From Actinobacteria bacterium OV450 (GTDB lineage Bacteria > Actinomycetota > Actinomycetes > Streptomycetales > Streptomycetaceae), in contig LJCW01000098.1 of assembly GCA_001298555.1 (NCBI GenBank), positions 33,222-97,221 on the forward strand: DNA of 64,000 bases, read 5' to 3'. The position numbers were made by a program, and so were the translations under genes. Positions 52,074 to 63,749 of the stretch are shown here, one piece after another. Numbering within the stretch: position 1 is the first letter of the stretch; every line of letters begins with the position of its first letter. The notes beneath the pieces are model-generated. The model made no database searches and was not told where the DNA came from. It saw only the letters and a program-made list of their open reading frames with translations.

Positions 52074-53285
52074 TCAGACCTCCAGTGCGGCGAGGCCGGG
52101 GAGCGTCTTGCCCTCGAGGTATTCGAGGGAGGCGCCACCACCGGTCGAGATGTGACCGAAAGCGTTCTCGTCGAAGCCGAGCGTGCGCACGGCCGCGGCG
52201 GAGTCGCCGCCGCCCACCACGGTGAACGCGCTGCTGTCGACGAGGGCCTGCGCGACGGCGCGGGTGCCTCCGGCGTAGTCGGGGTGCTCGAAGACGCCCA
52301 CGGGACCGTTCCAGAAGACGGTCTCCGCGTCGGCGATCTTCGACGCGTACAGCTCACGGGTCTTGGGACCGATGTCCAGACCCTCCTTGTCGGCGGGGAT
52401 CTTGTCCGCGTCGACGGTCTCGAAGTCGGCCGGGGCCTTGGTCTTCAGGTCCGGGAAGTCCGCGGAGACCAGGACGTCCACCGGCAGGACCAGCTCGACG
52501 CCGTTCTTCTCGGCGCGCGCCATGTACTCCTTGACGACGTCCACCTGGTCCTTCTGGAGCAGGGAGATGCCGACCTCGTAGCCCTTGGCGTAGAGGAAGG
52601 TGTACGCCATGCCGCCGCCGATGAGGATGCGGTCGGCCTTGCCGAGCAGCTGGTCGATGACGGCCAGCTTGTCGGAGACCTTCGCGCCGCCGAGGACGAC
52701 CACGTACGGGCGCTTGACGTCGGCGGTCAGCTTCTTCAGCACGCCGACCTCGGTGGCGATCAGGTAGCCGGCCGCGTTCGGGAGGCGGGCGGGCAGGTCG
52801 AAGACCGAGGCGTGCTTGCGGTGCACGGCGCCGAAGCCGTCGCCGACGTAGACGTCGGCCAGCTCGGCGAGCTGGTCCGCGAAGGCGCCGCGCTCGGCGT
52901 CGTCCTTCGAGGTCTCACCGGCGTTGAAGCGCAGGTTCTCGATGACGGCGACCTGGCCGTCGGCGAGGGCCGCGACGGTCTCCTTGGCGGAGGATCCGAC
53001 GGTGTCGGTGGCGAACGCGACGTCCGCACCGAGCAGTTCACCGAGTCGCTTGGCGGCCGGAGCGAGCGAGAAGGCCGGGTCCGGGGCGCCCTTGGGGCGG
53101 CCCAGGTGCGAGGCGACGACCACGCGGGCGCCGGCTTCGGCGAGCTTCGCGATGGTCGGCTGCACGGCGCGGATGCGACCGTCGTCGGTGATCGTGTCGC
53201 CCGAGAGCGGCACGTTGAGGTCGGCGCGGACGAAGACCCGCTTGCCGGCGACGCCTTCGGCGAGCAGTTCGTCGATCGTCTTCAT
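52074..53285 (-). CDS. pgk: Phosphoglycerate kinase
   Basis: A 403-residue two-lobed glycolytic kinase. The N-lobe starts with KRVFVRADLNVPL, followed by ASHLGRPKG and NLRFNAGETS. The nucleotide lobe has VVLGGAKVSDKLAVID, WNGPVGVFEHPDYA and the GGGDSAAAV loop near the end, then HISTGGGASLEYLEGKTLPG. It transfers phosphate from 1,3-bisphosphoglycerate to ADP. It is followed by tpiA at 6 nt and separated from gap by an imperfect hairpin. Confidence 0.97.
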   Translation of the reverse strand: MKTIDELLAEGVAGKRVFVRADLNVPLSGDTITDDGRIRAVQPTIAKLAEAGARVVVASHLGRPKGAPDPAFSLAPAAKRLGELLGADVAFATDTVGSSAKETVAALADGQVAVIENLRFNAGETSKDDAERGAFADQLAELADVYVGDGFGAVHRKHASVFDLPARLPNAAGYLIATEVGVLKKLTADVKRPYVVVLGGAKVSDKLAVIDQLLGKADRILIGGGMAYTFLYAKGYEVGISLLQKDQVDVVKEYMARAEKNGVELVLPVDVLVSADFPDLKTKAPADFETVDADKIPADKEGLDIGPKTRELYASKIADAETVFWNGPVGVFEHPDYAGGTRAVAQALVDSSAFTVVGGGDSAAAVRTLGFDENAFGHISTGGGASLEYLEGKTLPGLAALEV

Positions 53286-53352
53286 GTGTTTCTACTCCTT
53301 ATCCCCATACACGGGTTCTGCCGGTGCGGGGCCGATCGGTCGAGGCAAACGA

Positions 53353-53392
53353 CAGGGCCCGTGCAGCGCTCCATCGCGCTGACCGGACCCTG
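53353..53392 (-). terminator. Imperfect hairpin between gap and pgk
   Basis: The outer CAGGG/CCCTG (53353-53357 and 53388-53392) and inner CAGCGC/GCGCTG (53364-53369 and 53376-53381) stems are separated by a partly mismatched 6-nt section. It lies 38 nt after the gap stop codon and probably reduces read-through into pgk. Confidence 0.65.
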
Positions 53393-53429
53393 CGTTCACG
53401 TCGTGGTGCCTAGCCCTGCTACCTGAGAC

Positions 53430-54512
<1,083 letters not shown>

Positions 54513-54586
54513 CTACCTCTCCGTGAGCTTTTGAGTGACATCGGCCGGGACCTGAGATTCCCCCTGTCACAGGGGGTACGCCGCCG

Positions 54587-54619
54587 GGGCCCCGTACCGT
54601 GCGCTCCGGTACGGGGCCC
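54587..54619 (-). terminator. 13-bp hairpin downstream of the M14 carboxypeptidase gene
   Basis: GGGCCCCGTACCG (54587-54599) pairs perfectly with 54607-54619 around a 7-nt loop, 50 nt after the peptidase stop codon and 150 nt upstream of gap. Confidence 0.85.
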
Positions 54620-54668
54620 GGGGGCCTCGGCCCCCGTCACTCAGGGTGAGCGTCGGGGGCGTCGTCGA

Positions 54669-57623
54669 TCAGCGGTGCAGCGAGCGGAGCGCCTTACCGA
54701 CGAGTACGGCTCGGTCCGCCGCCGCCGGCAGGTGTTCCAGGCCGAAACCGAGGAGCACCGTGTTACGCGTAGTGACCGACGCATAGGACTTGAACAGCTC
54801 CCCGGACCGGGTCCAGTCGCCCGGGACCACCGGACTTCCGGCAGGGGCGCCCTGGGCCGTCCAGACCCCCAGCGAGGTCTCGAACCCCTCGACGGCCTGG
54901 TCGGCCCCGCCGACGGAGACGCGCGCGTCGTCCGCGAACAGGCCGCGGCCGCCGGAGCCGCCGTCCGAGACGTACGAGAGGGAGACCTCGACGGTCTTGC
55001 CCGCGTACGCGCTCAGGTCGAAGGTGACCTGCTTCCAGCCGTCGGAGGAACCGGTGAAGCTGTTCCACCGGCCGCTGGTGCCGCTCGCGGTGCAGCCGGC
55101 GCTGTCGAGGGTGAGGTAGTGCTTCAGGAACGGGTGGCCGTTGACGTAGAACCCGGCCTCGCACTCCGTCGGCACGGTGGTGCCGGTCAGGCCGCTCGCC
55201 TCGGGCAGCGTGGTCCAGTCCTCCGCGCCGGTGGTGTGGGCCTCCAGGATCGCGTGGTCGTAGCCCGGCTCGGTGTTCCAGTTGAGGGCCATCTTGAGCT
55301 GCGGCCCGTCGGCGGCGGTGACCTTGGTCAGGTCGACCGTGCGGGTCAGCCGCTTCCACTCGTCGTCCGCATGGGTGGCCGCGGCCATCCCCGCCCCGGT
55401 GTAGGGGGCGTACGGGTTCACGACCCCGGCGTACTGGCCCGCCTGCGCGCTCTTGAACTGCGGGAACTGCGCCGCCGGCAGGGAGTCGGAGGTGACCGCG
55501 TAGGACCCGGGGGCGTTGAACGGGTTGCCCGCCGCGTCCGCCAGGCCGCCCTTGGCCCCGGCGAGGGCACCCGTACCGGTGAAGCCGGTGGCGCCGCGGG
55601 CACTCGTACGGCTGTAGGCGCCGAGGTAGTACTGGCTGAAGTCGTCCGTGACGGCGCGGCCGACCTGGGCGTTGCCACCCGCGAGCTCACCGGCCTCGAT
55701 CAGCCTGCCGCCCTCGTTGAGGAAGTCGCGCAGGGCGAGCTGGGTGTCGCCGCCGGGGGTCTTGGCGCCGGTGTAGTGGACGGCCGTGCGGAAGTGGGAG
55801 AGCACGCCGAGGTGGTGCGGGGCGCCCTGTGCGGCCACGTCCCAGACCGCCGCGGACCTGCCGTTGGCGCGCAGGGCGTCGACGTACTCCTGCGCGTGCT
55901 GTGCCGGGGCGCCCTCCTCCGCGATCACCAGCACGTCGGCGCGGGGCCGCTGGGCCACCGTGTACGTGAAGTGCTCGCTGGAGACCTGCTTGCCGGAGTG
56001 GTCGCGGCCGGTGAACCAGACCTCGACCTTGTCGCCCGGCTTGGTGCCGTCCACCTTTGCCCGGTACTCGTCGAACCAGTTGTTGTCGCCGCCGCCGTAG
56101 ACGTCTCCGCCCTTCCAGGGCTTGAGTCCGTCGTCGTGCGTGCGGCCGCCGTTGATGCGGAACTTGAGCTGCTTGTCCTTCAGCGCCTTGCGGGCCGTGA
56201 CGGAGACCGTCTGGTCCTCGCCCTTGGCCGCGTAGGAGGTGGTGAAGGGGTCCGGAGTGAAGTCCGCGGCGCTCAGGCCCACGGAGGACTTCGGCTGGTC
56301 GGGGTGGGCGGCGCTCTCGCCGACGGCGAGCGCGAACGGGATGTTCTTGGCGAACTCCGCCTGGATGAGCTTCTCGTCGTCCGGGAAGTTGAAGCCGGAC
56401 TGGCAGTCCTCGGGCTTCCACCGGTCGTTCGGGTCGCTCGCCGAGGCCGTCTGGCAGGTGGTCATCTCCGGCGTGAACATCATGACGCCGTTGACGTTGG
56501 CGGCGTGGCCGTCGGCCTCGCCGTTCGTCGTGTAGAGCTCGGAGGAGACCTGCGGGTGGTAGCCCGGGATCGCCGAGTTCTCCGGGGTACCGGCGAGCGC
56601 CCTGTACGCGACGTCGTCCGGGGTCGGGGTGGCCACCTGCCAGCCCACGCCGTAGAGCAGCAGCTCGGCCGCGGAGTGGTAGTTGACGGCGTACCTGAAG
56701 CCGATGCGCTTCTCGAACCTGTCGAGGGCGACGGTCTCCGGCTCGGAGGAGGCCTTGGGGCCGCGGTAGGTCTCGCTCGACTGGTTGGGCGAGGAACCCT
56801 CGTTGTCGTAACCCCACTTGTAGGCGAAGTTCCGGTTGAGGTCGACCCCGTCGCCGGGGGTGATCTTGCCGTCGCCGTTGTTGTCGCGCATGTTCTTGCG
56901 CCACAGCCGGTCGCCGTCCGGGGAGTGCGTGTAGTCGTACCCGTCCGGGTTGGCGGACAGCAGGAACCACAGCTCGGTGGAGTCCACGAGCTTGGTGATC
57001 CGCTGATCCTTGCCGTAGTTGTCGAGGGTGTGGTGCATCAGCCGCCGGGTCATCTCCGGGGTGATCCACTCGCGGGCGTGCTGGTTGGACATGTAGAGCA
57101 CGGAGGGCTTGTCGCCGTCCTTGGTGGTGCGGGCGTTCTTGGTGACCTTCAGGGCGAGGATGTCCTTGCCCTGGACGGTCTTGCCGATGGAGACCACCTT
57201 GGCGAGGCCGGGGTTGGCCTGGGCGGTCTTGAGGATCTCCTCCTGGAGGCCGCCCTTGCCGCTGTAGGGGCGGAACACCCCGTCGCCGACGGCCTGGGAG
57301 CGGGCCGCGCTCGCGGGGACCTTGTGCTCGGCGAGCTTGACGCCCTGGCCTGCGAGCTCCTTCGCCTGCCCGCCGGTGAGGAACAGCTCGACCTTGGCGG
57401 TCCCGCTCTCGGGGGCGCGTTCGGTGAGCTCCTGGGCGTCCTGGCCCGCGGCGAGGAGGAGCGGGATCTGCTCCTTGGTGACGTCCGCGTCGTAGACCCG
57501 TACCTCGTCGGCGCCGGGTGCGGCGTCCGCTGCGGGCTGGGCGTGGGCCGCCGGGAGGGCGGCCAGTGTGGTTCCGAAGACGAGTGCGCTTGCGGCGAGG
57601 ATCGATCTCGCGCGGTGCCTCAT
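54669..57623 (-). CDS. Large secreted M14-family zinc carboxypeptidase with C-terminal accessory domains
   Basis: A 984-residue exported peptidase. It has a signal peptide (MRHRARSILAASALVFGTTL, cleaved near AHA) and a propeptide-like region to about residue 115. The M14 domain (about 120-430) has zinc ligands H182 and E185 (NQHAREW), the substrate region NPDGYDYTH, Arg in DLNRNF, the third ligand H316 (VNYHSAAEL) and catalytic E386 (MFTPEMTTC). An acidic loop, DNNGDGKITPGDGVDLN (about 248-263), resembles an EF-hand-type calcium site. After about 560 comes a glutamine-amidotransferase-like domain (VLVIAEEGAPAQHAQEY). The end resembles immune-inhibitor-A-type beta modules (DDARVSVGGADQAVEGFE). 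It removes C-terminal residues from extracellular peptides; substrate preference is not deducible. Confidence 0.92.
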   Translation of the reverse strand: MRHRARSILAASALVFGTTLAALPAAHAQPAADAAPGADEVRVYDADVTKEQIPLLLAAGQDAQELTERAPESGTAKVELFLTGGQAKELAGQGVKLAEHKVPASAARSQAVGDGVFRPYSGKGGLQEEILKTAQANPGLAKVVSIGKTVQGKDILALKVTKNARTTKDGDKPSVLYMSNQHAREWITPEMTRRLMHHTLDNYGKDQRITKLVDSTELWFLLSANPDGYDYTHSPDGDRLWRKNMRDNNGDGKITPGDGVDLNRNFAYKWGYDNEGSSPNQSSETYRGPKASSEPETVALDRFEKRIGFRYAVNYHSAAELLLYGVGWQVATPTPDDVAYRALAGTPENSAIPGYHPQVSSELYTTNGEADGHAANVNGVMMFTPEMTTCQTASASDPNDRWKPEDCQSGFNFPDDEKLIQAEFAKNIPFALAVGESAAHPDQPKSSVGLSAADFTPDPFTTSYAAKGEDQTVSVTARKALKDKQLKFRINGGRTHDDGLKPWKGGDVYGGGDNNWFDEYRAKVDGTKPGDKVEVWFTGRDHSGKQVSSEHFTYTVAQRPRADVLVIAEEGAPAQHAQEYVDALRANGRSAAVWDVAAQGAPHHLGVLSHFRTAVHYTGAKTPGGDTQLALRDFLNEGGRLIEAGELAGGNAQVGRAVTDDFSQYYLGAYSRTSARGATGFTGTGALAGAKGGLADAAGNPFNAPGSYAVTSDSLPAAQFPQFKSAQAGQYAGVVNPYAPYTGAGMAAATHADDEWKRLTRTVDLTKVTAADGPQLKMALNWNTEPGYDHAILEAHTTGAEDWTTLPEASGLTGTTVPTECEAGFYVNGHPFLKHYLTLDSAGCTASGTSGRWNSFTGSSDGWKQVTFDLSAYAGKTVEVSLSYVSDGGSGGRGLFADDARVSVGGADQAVEGFETSLGVWTAQGAPAGSPVVPGDWTRSGELFKSYASVTTRNTVLLGFGLEHLPAAADRAVLVGKALRSLHR

Positions 57624-57706
57624 GTGCCCCCCTGGGCGTCGTCTGCCACGAAAGCGTTCGGACGACAGGCTCACGATCAGGCGATGCTCATGTCAATGGG
57701 GCGTGT

Positions 57707-57747
57707 CTCAAAGGGGCCCGCACGGGTGAGGTGCGGGCCCCTTTGAG
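57707..57747 (-). terminator. 17-bp perfect hairpin terminating the uvrC-rapZ-yvcK-whiA operon
   Basis: CTCAAAGGGGCCCGCAC (57707-57723) pairs exactly with 57731-57747 around a 7-nt loop, 54 nt after the whiA stop codon. Confidence 0.92.
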
Positions 57748-57800
57748 AGTACGGCCGGGCGTTCGGGGGGTACGGGCGCGAGCCGGCCGGCCGTCGCGAG

Positions 57801-58790
57801 TCAGCCGGCCATGTTGTCGGCCAGGTCCTCGCTGAGGTTCGACTCGGTGCCCGGGATGCCGAGGTCCTGCGCCCGCTTGTCGGCCATCGCCAGCAGACGG
57901 CGGATGCGGCCCGCGACCGCGTCCTTCGTCAGCGGCGGATCGGCGAGCGCGCCCAGCTCCTCCAGGGAGGCCTGCTTGTGCTCCATGCGCAGCCGGCCGG
58001 CCGCGGCGAGGTGCTCGGGCACCTCCTCGCCCAGGATCTCCAGAGCGCGCTGGACCCGGGCGCCGGCGGCCACCGGGGCCCGCGCCGAGCGGCGCAGGTT
58101 GGCGTCGTCGAAATTGGCGAGGCGGTTGGCGGTGGCGCGCACCTCGCGCCGCATCCGCCGCTCCTCCCAGGCCAGTACCGACTCGTGGGCGCCGAGCCGG
58201 GTCAGCAGGGCACCGATCGCGTCGCCGTCGCGGACCACGACGCGGTCCACCCCGCGGACCTCGCGCGCCTTGGCGGCGATGGACAGCCGGCGGGCGGCGC
58301 CCACCAGGGCCAGGGCGGCCTCCGGACCGGGGCAGGTCACCTCCAGGGACGAGGACCGGCCGGGCTCGGTGAGCGAACCGTGGGCCAGGAAGGCGCCGCG
58401 CCAGGCCGCCTCCGCATCGCAGGTGGCCCCGGAGACCACCTGCGGGGGAAGACCCCGGATGGGGCGGCCGCGGCCGTCCACGAGGCCCGTCTGGCGCGCC
58501 AGCTGGTCACCACCGGCCACGACGCGGACGACGTACCGGCTGCCGCGGCGCAGCCCGCCGGGAGCCATCACGACGAGGTCCGAGGAATGGCCGAAGATCT
58601 CCAGGATGTCCTTGCGCAGGCGCCGGGCAGCGATCCCGGTGTCCAGCTCCGCCTCGATGACGATCCGCCCGCTCACCAGGTGCAGCCCGCCCGCGAACCG
58701 AAGAATCGCCGAGACCTCCGCCTTCCTGCAGCAGGTCCGGGTGACGGGGAGCCGGGAGATCTCATCCTTCACCGCTGGCGTCATCGCCAT
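57801..58790 (-). CDS. whiA: WhiA, sporulation-control transcription factor
   Basis: A 329-residue regulator needed with WhiB for sporulation septation in Streptomyces. The N-terminal LAGLIDADG-homing-endonuclease-like domain includes [20 protein letters not shown] and [20 protein letters not shown]. The C-terminal helix-turn-helix (about 240-310) reads [21 protein letters not shown] then [20 protein letters not shown]. The catalytic acidic residues of true homing enzymes are lost, as in the family. It overlaps yvcK by 10 nt from ATG 58790; ATG 58784 would give an ATGA overlap. Confidence 0.97.
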   Translation of the reverse strand: MAMTPAVKDEISRLPVTRTCCRKAEVSAILRFAGGLHLVSGRIVIEAELDTGIAARRLRKDILEIFGHSSDLVVMAPGGLRRGSRYVVRVVAGGDQLARQTGLVDGRGRPIRGLPPQVVSGATCDAEAAWRGAFLAHGSLTEPGRSSSLEVTCPGPEAALALVGAARRLSIAAKAREVRGVDRVVVRDGDAIGALLTRLGAHESVLAWEERRMRREVRATANRLANFDDANLRRSARAPVAAGARVQRALEILGEEVPEHLAAAGRLRMEHKQASLEELGALADPPLTKDAVAGRIRRLLAMADKRAQDLGIPGTESNLSEDLADNMAG

Positions 58791-59851
58791 GGGCCGATCC
58801 TTCCATGCATCCGAAAAATACGGTCGTACGCGGCGGCGAGCAGCTCCGGGTCGTGCTTCGGAGAGCCGTCTTCCCTGGCCACCGGCGCCAGCTCGACCGC
58901 GGCACCGAACCGTTTTGCGGCATCGGCGAGGGACTCGCGGTCGGGCACGGCGGCCTCGTCGGCCAGCACCACGTCCAGGGCGAGTTTAGGGGCGTGTCGG
59001 GCCAAAACCTCCAAATGACGCTGCGGAGAGAAGCCCTCTGTTTCGCCGGGCTGCGGCGCGAGGTTCAGCGAGAGGACCCGCCGGGCCTTGGTCTCGATCA
59101 GCGCGTCGAGCAGTTCCGGCACCAGCAGGTGCGGGATGACGGAGGAGAACCACGATCCCGGGCCGAGCACCACCCAGTCGGCGTCCAGGACCGCGGCGAC
59201 GGCCTCCGGCACGGCCGGCGGATCACCGGGCACCACCTGTACGGAGAGCACCTCGCCGGGGGTGGTGGCCACCGTGGCCTGGCCCCGGACGGTGTCGACC
59301 TCGCCCGGGCGCGTCTGGTCGTGGCCGCGGACCAGCGCCTGGAGCTCCAGCGGGACCGCCGACATCGGCAGCACCCTGCCCTGCGCACCCAGCAGCTTGC
59401 CGACCAGGTCGAGGGCCTGGACGGGGTCGCCGAGCTGTTCCCACAGGGCCACGATCAGCAGGTTGCCGACCGCGTGCCCGTGCAGGTCGCCCTCGGACTG
59501 GAAGCGGTGCTGGATCACGCGGGCCCAGGTCTGGCCCCAGTCGTCGTCACCGCACAGCGCGGCCAGCGCCTTGCGCAGGTCGCCGGGCGGCAGCACGCCG
59601 AGCTCCTCGCGGAGCCGGCCGCTGGAGCCGCCGTCGTCGGCGACGGTGACCACGGCCGTGAGCTCGCCGGTGATCCGGCGCAGTGCCGCCAGGGAGGCCG
59701 ACAGGCCCATGCCGCCGCCGAGGGCGACGACCTTGGGTGCGACCACCTTGGGGGCTGCGCCGCGGCGCAGCCCGGTGCGGCCGGCGCCGTCCTCGCCCCG
59801 CCCCGAGGTGAGACGGCGCAGGCGGCGCAGCCGCAGGGTGCGTCCGGTCAC
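58781..59851 (-). CDS. yvcK: YvcK/GlmR-family gluconeogenesis factor
   Basis: A 356-residue protein of the CofD-like superfamily. The UDP-sugar-binding type start [17 protein letters not shown] is followed by [48 protein letters not shown] and [20 protein letters not shown]. In Gram-positive bacteria this family regulates peptidoglycan precursor flow and growth on gluconeogenic carbon. GTG 59851 overlaps the rapZ stop by 4 nt. The N-terminal 30 residues are Arg-rich. Confidence 0.95.
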   Translation of the reverse strand: MTGRTLRLRRLRRLTSGRGEDGAGRTGLRRGAAPKVVAPKVVALGGGMGLSASLAALRRITGELTAVVTVADDGGSSGRLREELGVLPPGDLRKALAALCGDDDWGQTWARVIQHRFQSEGDLHGHAVGNLLIVALWEQLGDPVQALDLVGKLLGAQGRVLPMSAVPLELQALVRGHDQTRPGEVDTVRGQATVATTPGEVLSVQVVPGDPPAVPEAVAAVLDADWVVLGPGSWFSSVIPHLLVPELLDALIETKARRVLSLNLAPQPGETEGFSPQRHLEVLARHAPKLALDVVLADEAAVPDRESLADAAKRFGAAVELAPVAREDGSPKHDPELLAAAYDRIFRMHGRIGPWR

Positions 59852-60843
59852 TCGCGCCCCATGTCCCGGTGGACTACGACGGTCTCGACTCCCTCGGAGG
59901 CGAGGCGGGCAGCGAGCTTCTCGGACATGGCGACGCTGCGGTGCTTGCCGCCGGTGCAGCCGACCGCGATGGTCACGTACCGCTTGCCCTCGCGGCGGTA
60001 GCCGGTGGCGATGAGCTGGAGCAGCTCGGTGTAGCGGTCGAGGAACTCCTTGGCGCCGGGCTGGCTGAAGACGTAGCCCGACACCTCCGGGTTGAGGCCC
60101 GTGAAGGGGCGCAGCTCGGGGACCCAGTGCGGGTTCGGGATGAAGCGGCAGTCGACGACGAGGTCGGCGTCGACGGGCAGGCCGTACTTGTAGCCGAAGG
60201 ACATGACGGTCGCCCGCAGCTCGGGCTCCTCGTCGCCCGCGAACTGGGCGTCCATCTTCGCGCGCAGCTCGTGCACGTTCAGGCTGGAGGTGTCGATGAC
60301 CAGGTCGGCGTCGCCGCGCAGCTCGCGCAGCAGGTCGCGCTCGGCGGCGATGCCGTCGGTGATGCGCCCGTCGCCCTGGAGGGGGTGCGGGCGGCGGACC
60401 GACTCGAAGCGGCGGACCAGCGCGTCGTCGGAGGACTCCAGGAAGACGATGCGCCGGGTGACGCCCTTGCTGTCGAGGTCGGCCAGGGACTCGCGCAGGG
60501 CGTCGAAGAACTGGCGGCCGCGGACGTCGACGACGACGGCGATGCGCGCCACGTTGCCCTGCGAGCGGGCGCCGAGCTCCACCATGGTGGGGATCAGTGC
60601 CGGCGGGAGGTTGTCGACGACGAACCAGCCGAGGTCCTCCAGACACTTGGCCGCCGTGCTGCGGCCGGCCCCGGACATGCCGGAGATGATCACCAGCTCG
60701 GGGATGGCCGCCTCCGCGGCGTCCCCGGGCTCCGCTGTCGTGCCGGTACTCACCTGTGCTCCGTCTCGGTCGTGCTCGGTCGTGTGCTCGGGCGTCTGGT
60801 CGCTCGTCTGGTCGGTCGTCTGGTCGGTCTCGCGCTCGGTCAT
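59848..60843 (-). CDS. rapZ: RapZ/YvcJ-family nucleotide-binding protein
   Basis: A 331-residue P-loop protein. Walker A is [20 protein letters not shown] with Arg in the usual Lys position, as in many actinobacterial members. The rest includes [73 protein letters not shown] and [20 protein letters not shown]. In enterobacteria RapZ controls glmS through small RNAs, but in Streptomyces its role is not established. The N-terminal 40 residues are a hydrophilic extension with short repeats. ATGA overlap with uvrC. Confidence 0.95.
   Translation of the reverse strand: MTERETDQTTDQTSDQTPEHTTEHDRDGAQVSTGTTAEPGDAAEAAIPELVIISGMSGAGRSTAAKCLEDLGWFVVDNLPPALIPTMVELGARSQGNVARIAVVVDVRGRQFFDALRESLADLDSKGVTRRIVFLESSDDALVRRFESVRRPHPLQGDGRITDGIAAERDLLRELRGDADLVIDTSSLNVHELRAKMDAQFAGDEEPELRATVMSFGYKYGLPVDADLVVDCRFIPNPHWVPELRPFTGLNPEVSGYVFSQPGAKEFLDRYTELLQLIATGYRREGKRYVTIAVGCTGGKHRSVAMSEKLAARLASEGVETVVVHRDMGRE
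60793..60828. repeat. Three tandem 12-bp units in the rapZ N-terminal extension
   Basis: CGTCTGGTCG(C/G)T is repeated three times in phase with rapZ, encoding the TDQT(S/T)DQT run near residues 6-17. A multiple of three keeps the frame under slippage. Confidence 0.85.
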
Positions 60844-62894
60844 TGCTCGGGCCCCCGTTCGGACGATGTCCCCCGGCCTGCGCCGGGAGGTGCCCCCACC
60901 GGTGGGGCGGGGTGCTCATCCTCAATGATCTCTCCTGTCGCCGTATTGACGGCAGGACCAGCGGGAACCGACCGGGCGAGGGCCGCGGCCACGGCCTCGG
61001 CCGTCTTGCGGCCTATGCCCGGGACCTCGCAGATCTGCTCGATTGTCGCCTGTCTCAGCTTCTTCACCGAACCGAAGTGCTTGACCAGGGCCTGCCTGCG
61101 GCTTTCCCCCAGGCCGGGCACGTCGTCGAGCGGGCTGGCCTTGAGCCGCTTTCCGCGCTTGTTCCGCTGGTACTGGATGGCGAACCGGTGGGCTTCGTCA
61201 CGGACCCGCTGGAGCAGGTACAGCCCCTCGCTGGTGCGGGGCAGCACGACCGGGTCGTCCTCGCCGGGCAGCCAGACCTCCTCCAGTCGCTTGGCCAGCC
61301 CGCACACGGCCACGTCGTCGATGCCGAGCTCCGCCAGCGCCCGCTGCGCGGCGGCCACCTGCGGCTGACCGCCGTCGACCACCACGAGCTGCGGCGGGTA
61401 CGCGAACCGCTTCGGCCGCCCGTCGTCCTCCGCGAGGGGGTGTTCGCCGTCCTCCGCGTCCCCCGCGTCCTCCGGGGACCACTCCCCCGTCTTCAGCTTC
61501 TCCTGGAGGTAGCGGCGGAAGCGCCTCGACACCACCTCGTGCATGGACCGGACGTCGTCCTGCCCCTCGAACGATTTGATCGCGAAGCGCCTGTACTCGC
61601 TCTTCCGGGCCAGCCCGTCCTCGAAGACGACCATCGAGGCCACCACGTCGTCGCCCTGGAGGTGCGAGATGTCGAAGCACTCGATGCGCAGCGGCGCACC
61701 GTCCAGGTCGAGGGCCTCGGCGATCTCCTCCAGGGCCCGGGAGCGGGTGGTGAGGTCGCTGGCGCGCTTGGTCTTGTGCAGGGCCAGGGACTGCTGCGCG
61801 TTGCGGTGGACGGTCTCCATCAGGGCCTTCTTGTCCCCGCGCTGCGGGATGCGCAGGCTCACGAGGGAGCCGCGCCGCTCGGCCAACCACTGGCTCAGCG
61901 CGGGCGTGTCCTCGGGGAGGGCCGGGACCAGCACCTCCTTGGGAACGGCCTCGCCCTTCTCCTCCCCGTACAGCTGCTGGAGGGCGTGCTCGACCAGTCC
62001 TGCGGTATCGACGGCCTCCACCTTGTCGGTGACCCAGCCGCGCTGGCCGCGCACGCGCCCGCCGCGGACGTGGAAGATCTGCACGGCGGCCTCGAGCTCG
62101 TCCTCGGCGACCGCGATCAGGTCGGCGTCGGTGGCGTCGGCGAGGACGACGGCGTTCTTCTCCATGGCCCGGCGCAGGGCCCCCATGTCGTCACGCAGCC
62201 GGGCGGCCTTCTCGTACTCCATCTCCTCGGCGGCCTCGTGCATCTGCTTCTCCAGCCGGGAGAGGTACGTCCCCGTCCGCCCGGCCATGAAGTCGCAGAA
62301 GTCCTCGGCCAGTTCGCGGTGCTCCTCGGGGGTGACCCGGCCGACGCAGGGGGCGGAGCACTTGCCGATGTAGCCGAGCAGACAGGGCCGGCCGATCTGC
62401 GCGGACCGCTTGAACACCCCGGCGGAGCAGGTGCGCACGGGGAACACCCGCAGCATGAGGTCGACGGTCTCGCGGATCGCCCAGGCGTGCCCGTAGGGCC
62501 CGAAGTACCGCACGCCCTTCTTCTTGGGCCCCCGCATGACCTGGACCCTCGGGTACTCCTCGTTCATCGTCACCGCGAGGGAGGGGTAGCTCTTGTCGTC
62601 CCGGTACTTGACGTTGAACCGGGGGTCGTACTCCTTGATCCAGGAGTATTCGAGCTGGAGCGCCTCGACCTCGGTGGAGACGACGGTCCACTCGACGGAG
62701 GCGGCCGTGGTGACCATGGTGGCGGTACGGGGGTGCAGCCCGGCGACATCCTGGAAGTAGCTGGCCAGGCGTTGGCGCAGGCTCTTGGCCTTCCCGACGT
62801 AGATCACCCGGCGGTGCTCGTCGCGGAATCGGTACACCCCCGGGGAGTCCGGGATCTGCCCCGGCGCGGGACGGTAACTGGAAGGGTCGGCCAT
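60840..62894 (-). CDS. uvrC: UvrC, excinuclease ABC subunit C
   Basis: A 684-residue nucleotide-excision-repair nuclease. It shows the N-terminal GIY-YIG domain ([21 protein letters not shown]), the Cys-rich region ([20 protein letters not shown] then [15 protein letters not shown]), the UVR domain ([20 protein letters not shown]), the RNase H-like endonuclease domain ([20 protein letters not shown] and [17 protein letters not shown]) and the helix-hairpin-helix end ([20 protein letters not shown] and [19 protein letters not shown]). It makes both incisions around damage. It is the first gene of the uvrC-rapZ-yvcK-whiA unit. Confidence 0.97.
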   Translation of the reverse strand: MADPSSYRPAPGQIPDSPGVYRFRDEHRRVIYVGKAKSLRQRLASYFQDVAGLHPRTATMVTTAASVEWTVVSTEVEALQLEYSWIKEYDPRFNVKYRDDKSYPSLAVTMNEEYPRVQVMRGPKKKGVRYFGPYGHAWAIRETVDLMLRVFPVRTCSAGVFKRSAQIGRPCLLGYIGKCSAPCVGRVTPEEHRELAEDFCDFMAGRTGTYLSRLEKQMHEAAEEMEYEKAARLRDDMGALRRAMEKNAVVLADATDADLIAVAEDELEAAVQIFHVRGGRVRGQRGWVTDKVEAVDTAGLVEHALQQLYGEEKGEAVPKEVLVPALPEDTPALSQWLAERRGSLVSLRIPQRGDKKALMETVHRNAQQSLALHKTKRASDLTTRSRALEEIAEALDLDGAPLRIECFDISHLQGDDVVASMVVFEDGLARKSEYRRFAIKSFEGQDDVRSMHEVVSRRFRRYLQEKLKTGEWSPEDAGDAEDGEHPLAEDDGRPKRFAYPPQLVVVDGGQPQVAAAQRALAELGIDDVAVCGLAKRLEEVWLPGEDDPVVLPRTSEGLYLLQRVRDEAHRFAIQYQRNKRGKRLKASPLDDVPGLGESRRQALVKHFGSVKKLRQATIEQICEVPGIGRKTAEAVAAALARSVPAGPAVNTATGEIIEDEHPAPPVGAPPGAGRGTSSERGPEQ

Positions 62895-62949
62895 GCCAAC
62901 ACCCTACTGGCGGGGGCCGACAACGAACCCCGGCCATCCCCCCTCCCCG

Positions 62950-63203
62950 GAGGTGTCCCGGCGCGGAGGTGCGCCGCGGGCCGCGGAGCCGGGGACGGGG
63001 ACGGCGCGACGGGCGTGCTGCGCATCGCGGCGTTCCGCAGCGCGGCCCTGCACCTGCTGCCCCCGGCCCTGGAGCGGCTCACGGCCCGCCACTCCTGGAT
63101 CCGGCCCGAGGTGCGGGTGGTGCGGGCGAGGTGGCGGCCGGCCGCGCGGACCCGGCCCCCCCCCCGCCGGGCCCCGGCCGGCCGGCGTTCCCCGGACTGC
63201 TGA
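62950..63203 (+). pseudogene. Remnant of a LysR-type regulator (substrate-binding domain)
   Basis: The frame reads ATGVLRIAAFRSAALHLLPP from 63009, then ALERLTARHSWIRPEVRVV, a characteristic start of the LysR C-terminal effector domain. The coding signal then breaks at about 63125: the expected continuation GEVAAGRADPA appears in another frame just after, followed by C homopolymers and no domain. There is no helix-turn-helix upstream. It is either a decayed gene or an intact gene disrupted by sequencing errors at the contig end. Confidence 0.6.
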
Positions 63204-63749
63204 CCGGGCCCCGCCCCCGACCGGAGACCGCCGACGTGCCGGGGCAGGACCCGCCCCGCCCCCCCCCCCCGGGGCGCGCTCGCCGCCCCCAGCCGGCATT
63301 TCGAAGCCGGCATGGGCGGTGGCACGGACCCGGCCCGCCGCCGGCAACCCCGGGGCAGGACCGTCCCCTCCCCGCCGGGCCACTCCTGCGCCGCCGGTGC
63401 TTGAGGCGCAGGGACCGGGGCCCGCCGACGTGTCGAGGCGGGGGCCCCCTCCCGTCCCGCCGCGGCCACTGCGTCGCCGTCGGCGTTCGAAGTGCGGGGT
63501 ACGCGGGGGCCGCCCCGGCACCCCGGCCCGGGCTCGAACCTTCTCCCTGGCTGCCCACCCTCCGAACCCGGCCATGCCGGCGTCCGAAGCCGCGAGCTGT
63601 TCCCGTCCCGCCTGCGCGTGCGGCACGGGCCCCCGGAGCCGGGCGCGAGGGCGAGTGCCGGGCGGAGCCTGGTGAACAACGTGGAAGGGCGGGGCCGGAG
63701 ACGGCACAGCCGGGCCCGGACGGCCGGTCGGCCGCCCGGGCCCGGCCCG
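63204..63749. other. Non-coding GC-rich region with degraded Streptomyces intergenic-element copies
   Basis: No plausible gene. Several diverged copies of a CCGGCG-TTGAGGCGC-type element are visible (near 63291-63320, 63391-63410 and 63478-63500), together with a 12-base C run at 63259-63270. Sequence quality is doubtful here. Confidence 0.45.
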
